NCBI GenBank assembly: GCA_003247575.1
Contig: QJZC01000063.1
Coordinates: forward strand, 1-64,000
Source: Pseudomonadota bacterium
Lineage (GTDB): Bacteria; Myxococcota_A; UBA9160; SZUA-336
Length of the DNA: 64,000 nt
Direction: 5' to 3'
Shown: one piece after another, positions 47,336 through 56,461 of the stretch
How positions within the stretch are numbered: the first letter of the stretch is position 1
Layout: each line of letters begins with the position of its first letter
Notes under the pieces: generated by a model
Databases searched by the model: none
What the model saw: only the letters and a program-made list of their open reading frames with translations
What the model was told of the DNA's origin: nothing
Program-made: the position numbers and the translations under genes

Positions 47336-48199
47336 GTGCAGGTGTCGTTCAACTCTCTGGGTCCTTCGGCGCTGCCGTCAGCGCGTTTGGCTCGTCGGGC
47401 AACCTTCTCCAGTTCCCATCGGCTTTGGCGAGACGACTGGAGCCCGGAAAAGAATGCCTCGGTTTATGGCTGCGCGGCGAGCTCGTGGTCCCATGGGCAC
47501 AACTATGAGCTAGAGGTCTGCATTGCGGGGCCGATCGATTCGGTCACCGGGATGCTGGTGGACCTCAAGTGGTTGAAGCAGGTGATTGCTCGCGAGGTCG
47601 AGGCGCGCTTCGACCACCGGGACCTGAACGAAGACACGCCGTACTTCGCGTCGGTCCCTCCTACCGCGGAGCACTTTGGCCAGGTCATCTTCGGCTTGCT
47701 CGAGGCGGCCCTCGGTAGGGAGCTCTTGGATGTGGTGCGCCTTCGCCCGACGGGGGCGCTGGAGGTCGAGGTCGGGTCTGTGGTTCGTGTTCGTCGAAAG
47801 TATGGCTTCAGCGCGGCGCACGTGCTGGCTCGTGCAGAGTGGGATCAGGCCCGAAACGAGGCCACCTACGGGAAGTGCGCCAATCCTGCCGGTCACGGGC
47901 ACAACTACGTGCTCGAGGTGGTCTTGAAGGGTCAGCCGGACCCAGTCTCGGGTAGGCTGATCCCGCTGCACCAGCTGGATCGCATCGTCGAGGGCCGCGT
48001 GCTGTCCAGGTTGGACCATCGTTTCCTCAACCGGGAAGTCGTAGAGTTTCAGCAACGGGTTCCCACTGCGGAGAACATCGCGCGCTTCGCATGGGAGGCG
48101 CTGTGCGACGCCGTAGCGCCGGCGAAGCTGGACAGTGTTCGACTGATCGAGACCGAGAACAACTCTGTGGAGTATTGCGCCGGAGAGCGGGAGAGATGA
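47336..48199 (+). CDS. Tandem 6-pyruvoyl-tetrahydropterin synthase/QueD-family protein (two fused domains)
   Basis: A 287-residue protein made of two head-to-tail PTPS domains. Domain 1 (about 18-150) has His in FSSSHRL and the Cys/HGH zinc site in [14 protein letters not shown], with FDHRDLN and PPTAEHFG. Domain 2 (about 155-285) has [28 protein letters not shown] and VPTAENIA. The Cys-to-HGH spacing is 6 residues in domain 1 and 5 in domain 2; domain 2 matches the eukaryotic PTPS pattern, not the shorter QueD one. Both keep the zinc and catalytic residues. It converts dihydroneopterin triphosphate, the product of the downstream FolE, whose ATG overlaps its stop (ATGA). The GTG start is one of two close GTGs. 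Confidence 0.9.
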   Translation: MQVSFNSLGPSALPSARLARRATFSSSHRLWRDDWSPEKNASVYGCAASSWSHGHNYELEVCIAGPIDSVTGMLVDLKWLKQVIAREVEARFDHRDLNEDTPYFASVPPTAEHFGQVIFGLLEAALGRELLDVVRLRPTGALEVEVGSVVRVRRKYGFSAAHVLARAEWDQARNEATYGKCANPAGHGHNYVLEVVLKGQPDPVSGRLIPLHQLDRIVEGRVLSRLDHRFLNREVVEFQQRVPTAENIARFAWEALCDAVAPAKLDSVRLIETENNSVEYCAGERER

Positions 48200-48756
48200 G
48201 CCGAGTAGAAGAATTGGTGGAAGAACTGCTCAAGCAGATCGGTGAGGACCCCTCGCGAGAGGGCTTGCTCCGCACGCCCCATCGCGTATCCCAGGCGCTG
48301 GACTTCTTTACCGTGGGGTACCGAGCCGACCCACTCGAGGTCCTGAACCAGGCGGTCTTCAATGAGGACTGCAATGAGATGGTCCTCCTCAAAGATATTG
48401 ATTTTTACAGTTTATGTGAACATCATATGCTTCCGTTTTTCGGGCGCGCACACGTGGCCTATGTCCCCGATGGCAAGATCGTCGGCTTGTCCAAGCTTCC
48501 CCGAATCGTCGATCTGATCTCTCGACGATTGCAGGTGCAAGAGCGCTTGACGAATGAGATTGCGAATGCTCTGGATCGGGTGTTGGCGCCCAAGGGTGTC
48601 GCAGTCGTGATGGAAGGGCAGCATCTATGCATGCAGATGCGTGGGGTCCAGAAGCAGAACACCTATGCAATCACGAGTGCGATGTTGGGTGAGTTCGAAT
48701 CCGATCCGAAGACCCGAGCCGAGTTCCTGCAGTTGATCCGCCACAATAGGATGTAG
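48196..48756 (+). CDS. folE: GTP cyclohydrolase I
   Basis: A 186-residue type-I enzyme that opens GTP to 7,8-dihydroneopterin triphosphate. Zinc and active-site motifs: [42 protein letters not shown], and the second zinc Cys in [12 protein letters not shown]. The ATG overlaps the PTPS stop, so the product of FolE is handed to the co-translated PTPS. The codons for the CEHH region (48398-48442) are AT-rich, including a TTA leucine, unlike the rest of the gene. Confidence 0.97.
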   Translation: MSRVEELVEELLKQIGEDPSREGLLRTPHRVSQALDFFTVGYRADPLEVLNQAVFNEDCNEMVLLKDIDFYSLCEHHMLPFFGRAHVAYVPDGKIVGLSKLPRIVDLISRRLQVQERLTNEIANALDRVLAPKGVAVVMEGQHLCMQMRGVQKQNTYAITSAMLGEFESDPKTRAEFLQLIRHNRM

Positions 48757-49539
48757 GGCAAGACGTGAATCCTACTCGTCCCTGGCGCGTCGGAATCCTC
48801 CGGAACTGGATCTGCGTGCGAGGATGCCTGGGGAGCGACGCGCGGGCCGGTGGAGCTAAATATCCGAAATTGCAACGCTTTTTGGCGAGCGAAAGATGTT
48901 GACAGCCCTGCTAAAGTCCCGTAGGGTCCGGGCCGAAAAGATGAACTGCGAGAGCTGTATCGCAGTTGCCCCCCTCGTTGAGCAAGTCAATCATTCGGAC
49001 GAGTCAACAGGTGGTTAGGTTAGCGACACGGTGCCTTCGGTTCCTTGAGGGGAGGCTGGGTGCAGGGACGCCACTTTCGCGTGTTCCCGTCTTGCGCGCA
49101 TCGGCTCCGTTCCAGCCGGAACGAGCTCTATGCGGTCAAGGATGGGACTTCGCGCTGAGGGCGTCAGCGGTTAGAGGCGCGGCGATTCCCGCCCGCTCAG
49201 CCGGTTTGTATCGAGCCCAGCTGAACTCCTCGGCGCGAATTCGCGTCCAAGGAGAAGGTTCATGTCGCGTGGTAGCTCGGACCAGAGCGGGTGTTCGGTG
49301 TCTCTCGGAGCCTCGAAGGCCGGCGAATCGCGGCGCGCACAGTTTTCGAGGAAACGAATGGATCGGTGCCGGCATCCAAGGGGTTCGGGTGAGAGCGCTC
49401 GGAGTCTCCGGTGTTGGGGGATTCGCGGGGCGTTCTGCGTGCGGTCGCTTTGGCCGCGAATCAACCACGGCCTAGCTGAGTTTGATCGGTGAATGCGTAA
49501 TCGAAGCCGCAACGTGAGCCGTATAACTGTGGGGGGACG
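48757..49539 (+). other. 783-nt intergenic region with promoter and long leader of the sigma gene
   Basis: No convincing protein gene. A strong promoter lies at 48899-48927, so about 600 nt would be transcribed before the sigma start. The leader can fold: a perfect 8-bp stem (48944-48951 with 48960-48967), and a GC stem with one bulge near 49106-49129. I find no match to tmRNA, RNase P RNA, SRP RNA or tRNA signatures. A 6S-like RNA or a regulatory leader is possible. Confidence 0.5.
48899..48927 (+). promoter_or_regulatory. Candidate strong sigma-70 promoter with GC discriminator
   Basis: TTGACA at 48899-48904, 17-nt spacer, TAGGGT at 48922-48927, then a GC-rich stretch (CCGGGCC). An AT-rich segment lies upstream (48855-48898). 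A GC-rich discriminator is typical of growth-rate or stringently controlled promoters. Confidence 0.5.
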
Positions 49540-51087
49540 GTGAGCATGGCTTGGAACGAGCAAGAATCTGAGATTTCAGGGGGCGCGGAGATTGATGAGT
49601 CCCTGGAGCTCGATGAGGCCTTGGCTCCGAAGGTGAGCACAGAAAGGTCGTGGACGGAGAAGAGCATGGTCGACCCTGAACATTCGAATGTCGATCCTGA
49701 AGAGGAAGTAGCGCGGAATCGTAATACGCTGCTGTCGTATTTCAACGATATCGCAAGCATCCCGACTCTGACCAAGGAGGAGGAGGTGATGCTCGCGAAG
49801 GAGATGGAGTCGGCTACGTTCGAAATGCGCGCCGGAATCCTCTCGGTTCCGCTCACGTGGCGTCGGGCCGTCGCCCACTGGCGTGGTCTCCAATCCGAGA
49901 ACCGTGTCACGGCCAAGATGTCGGAGGCCTACGGCTCGGGTACGCCCGATGGCGAGGAGCGCGGGGAGAAGCTCGACAAGGCTTTGGCCGAGGTCGAGGC
50001 CCTGCTCGGAAAGTACGACGCGGTCAGTGGTGCAGGGAGCCAGGACGCGATTCAAGCGGAGCTGAAGGGGTTCGAAGAGGGTATCCAGAACGCGCTGCGA
50101 GATGCGGACCTGTCGATGCAGATCTTCGAGGGAATTCGCCGGAACCTTCGGTCGGAGCGTGATCAAATGCTCAAGCGCCACCGGAAGCTTCGCTCCCTCA
50201 GCTCTCCGAAGCGAGCGCCCCGCAGCGACCGTGGTCGTGTGGATCGCGATCGCGATCTCAAGGTTCTCGAGCAGGAGATTCGTGAGATCGAAGAGCGGGT
50301 CGGACTGAGCTGTCCAGAGTTCATCGCGATCATGGACAAGGTGGATCTCGCCTATGACCGGCTGATGTTCCACAAGAACAAGTTCGTCCAGCACAACCTG
50401 AAGCTCGTGATCGCGATCGCCAAGGACTATCGGAACATGGGGATCGCCTTTCAGGACTTGATTCAGGAAGGCAATCTGGGGCTGATCCGTGCCGTGGAGA
50501 AGTTCGACTACCGGCGTGGCCACAAGTTCTCTACGTACGCGTTGTGGTGGATCCGGCAGGCGTTGATCCGGGCGATCCAGAATCAGTCGCGAACGATCCG
50601 GATCCCGAGCCACATGCACGATACCCTGCTCAAGTTCTATCGGACGGAGAAGAGTCTGCACACCCGTCTGGGGCGCGAGCCGAATACTGCCGAGCTGGCG
50701 AAGGAGCTCAAGCTTACCGTCGAGCAGACGGAGCGGCTCCAGAAGATGACGCGCGAGCCGGTCTCGCTCGAGACTCAGGTCAAGGGAACGGATTCGAAGG
50801 TTCTGAAGGACTTTGTCAAGGATCCGGGGACGGTATCGCCTCTCGACGGGCTGGATCGCTATCGCCTGGAGCAAGCGACCGAGGACTCGATTGCCCAGCT
50901 GAACGAGCGCGAGCGGAACATTCTGCGTTGGCGCTTCGGGATGAAGGGCGAGCAGGATCACACGCTCGAAGAGATCGGCGAGAAGCTGGGTCTGTCGCGC
51001 GAGCGGGTGCGGCAGCTCGAGGCCCGCGCCATCGAGAAGCTGCGAAACTCGGCCAGCCAGCGGAAGCTGGAGTCGTTCGCCGAGTAG
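49540..51087 (+). CDS. Sigma-70 family RNA polymerase sigma factor (group 1/2, RpoD-like)
   Basis: A 515-residue sigma factor with a GTG start at 49540 (ATG at 49546 equally possible). Region 1.2 ([20 protein letters not shown]) is followed by a non-conserved insert (about residues 125-255), then region 2 ([40 protein letters not shown]), region 3 and region 4 ([20 protein letters not shown]). Region 1.1 is absent or reduced to an acidic N-terminus. The insert between 1.2 and 2.1 is typical of primary sigma factors, but some -10-recognition residues differ from RpoD ([15 protein letters not shown]). It could be the housekeeping sigma or a group-2 paralogue; dnaG is not adjacent. Confidence 0.88.
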   Translation: MSMAWNEQESEISGGAEIDESLELDEALAPKVSTERSWTEKSMVDPEHSNVDPEEEVARNRNTLLSYFNDIASIPTLTKEEEVMLAKEMESATFEMRAGILSVPLTWRRAVAHWRGLQSENRVTAKMSEAYGSGTPDGEERGEKLDKALAEVEALLGKYDAVSGAGSQDAIQAELKGFEEGIQNALRDADLSMQIFEGIRRNLRSERDQMLKRHRKLRSLSSPKRAPRSDRGRVDRDRDLKVLEQEIREIEERVGLSCPEFIAIMDKVDLAYDRLMFHKNKFVQHNLKLVIAIAKDYRNMGIAFQDLIQEGNLGLIRAVEKFDYRRGHKFSTYALWWIRQALIRAIQNQSRTIRIPSHMHDTLLKFYRTEKSLHTRLGREPNTAELAKELKLTVEQTERLQKMTREPVSLETQVKGTDSKVLKDFVKDPGTVSPLDGLDRYRLEQATEDSIAQLNERERNILRWRFGMKGEQDHTLEEIGEKLGLSRERVRQLEARAIEKLRNSASQRKLESFAE

Positions 51088-51132
51088 TGATCCCGATCGG
51101 GTAGTGAGCCCCATTGGGTAGTGAGCCCCATC
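51082..51132 (+). repeat. Three 17-nt tandem repeats at the 3' end of the sigma gene
   Basis: Copies at 51082-51098, 51099-51115 and 51116-51132 with unit GGGTAGTGAGCCCCATY; the last two differ only at the final base and the first has four differences. The first copy includes the sigma stop codon (TAG), so each unit also carries TAGTGA-type stops. Confidence 0.85.
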
Positions 51133-51134
51133 GA

Positions 51135-51173
51135 ACGGCCTGGGATGCCAGTGTGTCCCAGGCCGTCTTCTTT
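51135..51173. terminator. Hairpin terminator after the sigma gene
   Basis: A perfect 11-bp stem (51135-51145 with 51156-51166), 10-nt loop, followed by CTTCTTT on the plus strand. It also stands at the 3' side of the convergent phosphatase gene. Confidence 0.8.
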
Positions 51174-51190
51174 GGGAGAAATCCCGCCGG

Positions 51191-51823
51191 CTAGTCGGGA
51201 GTGGGACGTAGGGGCTCGGGCCGTCGCACACCGTCGGTGATCACGGCTTGGGGGATGCGGTTGAGCGTGCTGAACTGGAGAAAGCGCCGCATCTCGGCCG
51301 TCGCGCGCTCGGCAGTCCAGCCCTGCCTCTGAGTTCGGTAGAGCGCCAGCATGTAGCCGGTGCGATCCACGCCGTTGCGGCAGTGCACGAGCAGGGGGTA
51401 GTTGGTCGGGTCGTCGAGGATCGACAGGAAGCGATCGACCTCGGCCTGTGAAGGCGGCCGACTGGCGGACAGGTCGAAAGAGTACAGCCGCAGGCTGTGG
51501 TCGGTAGCGAAGCGGCTCTCGAAGCCTGCGGTACGACCGCGCAGGTTGACGAGGGTTCGGATCTTCGGGCTTCGAACCAGCCACTCCAGGAACGCGGGGG
51601 AGGGTTGGGCAGAGCGATAGATCTGGCCCTCCTCGATCGTTCCGAAGTTGTAGAGCAAGCGGGCACAGCCCGAGGTCGCGACCAAGACGGCGATCAGACA
51701 GATCGTCGCCGAGACGCTCCGTCCGAGCCCTCGAGTCGGCAGCGAGCCCCTAGCGACGGTAGAGCGCTTCGCTCGAGATCCGAATCGTTCCGGATTCGTT
51801 GGCTTTCTTGCGGCTCTGTTCAT
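51191..51823 (-). CDS. Dual-specificity/tyrosine-type phosphatase lipoprotein
   Basis: A 210-residue protein with a lipobox (LVATSGC, Cys53) and a cysteine-phosphatase domain. The P-loop HCxxGxxRTG is seen in VHCRNGVDRTGYM; an Asp-containing loop before it (YSFDLSASRPPSQAEV) may supply the general acid, and GQIYRSAQPSPAFLEWL is the usual N-terminal motif of DSP/Siw14-like enzymes. It is thus an exported, membrane-anchored phosphatase, substrate unknown. The ATG at 51823 has GAGGCAG and lies 74 nt inside the upstream PpiD-like gene; no other in-frame start before the signal peptide is evident. Confidence 0.85.
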   Translation of the reverse strand: MNRAARKPTNPERFGSRAKRSTVARGSLPTRGLGRSVSATICLIAVLVATSGCARLLYNFGTIEEGQIYRSAQPSPAFLEWLVRSPKIRTLVNLRGRTAGFESRFATDHSLRLYSFDLSASRPPSQAEVDRFLSILDDPTNYPLLVHCRNGVDRTGYMLALYRTQRQGWTAERATAEMRRFLQFSTLNRIPQAVITDGVRRPEPLRPTPD

Positions 51824-53228
51824 AGATCTGCCTCATCACTTCCTGGCGTCCGAGGCTCGTCAGACGGAGTTGCGCGGCATCCAGCTGCTCGTCGAGCTTG
51901 TCGGCTCCTGGGGCCTTGCGCTCGAGCAGCGAGACCACGTAGGCCCCATCCGGAGCGTCGAGCGGCTCCGGCACCAGGGGAGCCTCTGGCGTCAGGGTGA
52001 GCGCCCGCTCGCGGAGTCCAGGAAGCGCGGGCAGTCCAGGAACGCGCGTGGCCGGGATGGCGAACTCGGGCGTCGAAGTGAAGGTCAGCTCGAACTCCTT
52101 GGCTAGCTCTTCGAGGCTCTCGCCGGCGAGTGCTCGAGTGATCAGCTGCTGTGCGCGCGCCTGAGCGCGCGTGAGCGCTTGATCCGTGACCCAGAGTTGC
52201 TTGCCTAGGCCCTCGCGGACGTCTTCGAGGCTCTGGTCGACCTCTTCCAATCTCTCCTCGAAGCGCAGTACGTGTAGCCCTCGATCGGTCTCGATCGGTC
52301 CCTTGAGGTCACCCGGGGACGCATCGAAGATGGCTTCTTCCAGGGCCGGATCGAGCCTGCCTCGCGGGAAGAATCCGAGATCGCCGCCGGCATTCGCCGT
52401 GCCGGCATCCTCGGATAGCTCGGCCGCCACGGTGCTGAAGTCCTCCCCCGCCTCGAGCCGTTCGAGTACCTGCTTCGCCTTCTCACCCGCGTCGTCGCCG
52501 GTGAGCAGGATCTGCCGAGCGCGAACTTGCTCGCGACGTTGGAACTCGGCTCGCCGCCGCTCGTACTCGGTGCGGATACGCTCGTCGGATGCTGCGAGGA
52601 AGTTGCGCAGCTCTTCCTCACCCGGCTCGAGTCCCGCCTCGAAGCTCGCGGTTGGGACTCGGACGTAGCCGAGTCGCAACGTGGTCTGATCCCGCTCGAT
52701 GCGGGCGCGCGCGGCTTCCGTGGAGACGCGCACGGGACGTGCCAGGTACTGCTGCAGCTTTCCGATCAGGAGATCCCGCCGCACGAGCTCCATATAGTCG
52801 CGCTCCTCGGGCAACCGATTCGCCCGGAGAAGGCTTCGAAACAGGTTGGGGTCGCAGCGGCCGTCCTCACGCTGGAACGTCGGATTCGAGCAGATCTGGT
52901 CGCGCAGCTCGGCATCGCTGACCACGAGCCCGAGCTTCTCGGCCTCCTGCGCAAGCAGGTAGCGCTGGATCATCTCCTCGAAGACCTGGCCGTCGATCAG
53001 GTCGCGAACCGTCTTCGCCGGGACTCCCTGATCGCGCAGGCGCTGCTCGTCCTCGCGGCGCGACGCACGCAGGAATTCGAACAGGCGCGGGTTCAGCTCT
53101 TCGCCGTTCACCTCGCCGATGGAGTTCAGACTGCCAATCTGGCTCTGAGGGCCGAAGAACACGGCGAACGCCGCGATGATGCCCAGTAGGGTCAGGTTTC
53201 GGATCCAGATTCCAATCGAACGCTTCAT
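51750..53228 (-). CDS. PpiD/SurA-like membrane-anchored parvulin-type foldase
   Basis: A 492-residue inner-membrane-anchored periplasmic chaperone. One N-terminal helix (LTLLGIIAAFAVFF, residues 12-27) is followed by the SurA-N-like helical region (LIDGQVFEEMIQRYLLAQEA), a parvulin domain (QVRARQILLTGDD to GDLGFFPRGRLDPALEEAIF, GPIETDRGLHVLRFEER, residues about 235-335) and a C-terminal chaperone part. This is PpiD topology, acting at the Sec exit on exported proteins. It overlaps the downstream phosphatase gene by 74 nt. Confidence 0.92.
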   Translation of the reverse strand: MKRSIGIWIRNLTLLGIIAAFAVFFGPQSQIGSLNSIGEVNGEELNPRLFEFLRASRREDEQRLRDQGVPAKTVRDLIDGQVFEEMIQRYLLAQEAEKLGLVVSDAELRDQICSNPTFQREDGRCDPNLFRSLLRANRLPEERDYMELVRRDLLIGKLQQYLARPVRVSTEAARARIERDQTTLRLGYVRVPTASFEAGLEPGEEELRNFLAASDERIRTEYERRRAEFQRREQVRARQILLTGDDAGEKAKQVLERLEAGEDFSTVAAELSEDAGTANAGGDLGFFPRGRLDPALEEAIFDASPGDLKGPIETDRGLHVLRFEERLEEVDQSLEDVREGLGKQLWVTDQALTRAQARAQQLITRALAGESLEELAKEFELTFTSTPEFAIPATRVPGLPALPGLRERALTLTPEAPLVPEPLDAPDGAYVVSLLERKAPGADKLDEQLDAAQLRLTSLGRQEVMRQIYEQSRKKANESGTIRISSEALYRR

Positions 53229-54986
<1,758 letters not shown>

Positions 54987-55004
54987 AAAAGGGGGACTCG
55001 AAGC

Positions 55005-55940
55005 TTGAGCGATCTGCTCGGACGCTTTCGCTATCCCTTGACATACTTGGTACTGGCGCTGGCTTCGGTGCTCAGCCTCGTCTCGCGGGATGCCATGGTG
55101 AAGACCGGCCCCGCGTCGCAGCTGTTTCTGGAGGTCACGGTGCCGATTCAAGAGATGGTCGCCCTGCCGGTGCGCGAGCTGCGGTCGGTATGGGACAGCT
55201 ACGTCTCCCTGGTCGGTGTTCGACAGAGCCGTGACAAGATCCTGAGCGAGGTCGCCCAGCTGCGCGCCGAGAATCTCGAGCTCAAGGAGGCGCTCGTCGC
55301 CAGCGAGCGCTTTCAGCGCTTCGGTGACTTCCGTGAAGACCACGATCTGCCGCTGCTACCCGCGACGGTAAGCGCCGAGGACCTGTCGCCCTGGTTCAAG
55401 TCGATCACGATCGACCAGGGGGCCGCCGATGGAGTCGAGCCTGGCATGCCCGTGATCACTGACGAGGGGGTGGTCGGAGTGGTGTCCGGCACCTCGCCGC
55501 GCTTCTCTCGCGTGCTCCTGATGATCGATCCTCAGAGCCAGATCGACACCTACACGCAGCGCTCGCGTGCCCGCGGCTCGGCTCGCGGCGGTGCCGATGG
55601 AAGCTGTAGCCTCCAGTACGTGTTGCGCGAATCCGACATCCGCGAAGGCGATGACCTGCTCACCTCAGGGCTCGATGGCATCTACCCAAAGGGACTGCGC
55701 ATCGGCAAGGTCGCGAAGGTGGAAAAGGAGCAGTACGGCTTGTTTCAGCGAGTCGAGGTCGAGCCCGCGGTCGACTTCTACGCGCTCGAGGAGGTTTTCG
55801 TGTTGCTCGAGCGGCGCGAGCTACCCGGCCCAGGGCAGTTCTCGTCCGAGAACGACGAACTCTGGGCGGTGGAGCCGCAGCCGGATCCAGCGGACACGGA
55901 TGCCGCCGCCGAGTCTGACCTCGAGGAGCCTTCTGGGTGA
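55005..55940 (+). CDS. mreC: Rod-shape determining protein MreC
   Basis: A 311-residue bitopic protein with a TTG start. The N-terminal membrane helix (YPLTYLVLALASVLSLVS) is followed by a coiled coil (KILSEVAQLRAENLELKEAL) and the two periplasmic beta-domains (GVEPGMPVITDEGVVGVVSG, FSRVLLMIDPQSQIDTYTQR, GDDLLTSGLDGIYPKGLRIG). It bridges MreB, PBP2 and RodA. The stop overlaps the mreD GTG (GTGA). Confidence 0.95.
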   Translation: MSDLLGRFRYPLTYLVLALASVLSLVSRDAMVKTGPASQLFLEVTVPIQEMVALPVRELRSVWDSYVSLVGVRQSRDKILSEVAQLRAENLELKEALVASERFQRFGDFREDHDLPLLPATVSAEDLSPWFKSITIDQGAADGVEPGMPVITDEGVVGVVSGTSPRFSRVLLMIDPQSQIDTYTQRSRARGSARGGADGSCSLQYVLRESDIREGDDLLTSGLDGIYPKGLRIGKVAKVEKEQYGLFQRVEVEPAVDFYALEEVFVLLERRELPGPGQFSSENDELWAVEPQPDPADTDAAAESDLEEPSG

Positions 55941-56461
55941 AGGGCTACTTCCAGCTGATCGGCCTCGGTCTCGCCATGGTGGCCGTACAGGGGCTCGTGC
56001 TGGAGAGCATCTCGGAGAGCTTCTACCCGGACTTGGTCCTGGTGTTTGCGCTCGCGATGGGCCTCCGTACGCGCGGGATCAGCGGCCTGCTTCTCGCCTT
56101 CGGGGCGGGCTTCTTGGTCGATGTGGGATCGGCTCATGCTTATCCCGGGCTCTACGCTCTACTGCGCGGCACCGCCTGTGCTGCGACTCGCCTTTTCGAT
56201 CGGGCGCTCTACCTGCGTTCGGGTGGGCCCTGGGTGCTCTACGTCGGCGCGTACGTATTCGCCGATGGCATTCTGCTAGGACTGCTGCTCCAGATCTTCA
56301 CGCCTGAATCGGCGATTTCGTTTGGAGAGATTCTGTGGCGGACTCCGTTCGTCGCGCTGCTCACGGCGCTGTGCGCTGCGCCGATCCTGGGCTGGATCCG
56401 GCGCTTCGACTCGGTCGGTGGACATGAGACGGGCTGGGGATTGCTGGGGTCGAGGGTGTAA
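55937..56461 (+). CDS. mreD: Rod-shape determining protein MreD
   Basis: A 174-residue polytopic membrane protein with about five helices (FQLIGLGLAMVAVQGLVL, FYPDLVLVFALAMGL, GISGLLLAFGAGFLVDVGSA, ...). The HAYPGLYALLRG segment is typical of MreD. GTG start overlapping mreC; the TAA stop shares a base with the mrdA ATG. Confidence 0.93.
   Translation: MKGYFQLIGLGLAMVAVQGLVLESISESFYPDLVLVFALAMGLRTRGISGLLLAFGAGFLVDVGSAHAYPGLYALLRGTACAATRLFDRALYLRSGGPWVLYVGAYVFADGILLGLLLQIFTPESAISFGEILWRTPFVALLTALCAAPILGWIRRFDSVGGHETGWGLLGSRV

Noticed and set aside
48966-49475. 169-residue open frame before the sigma gene
   Set aside because: No ribosome site and arginine/serine-rich shadow composition; overlaps equally long frames on the other strand. 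Better seen as leader or RNA.
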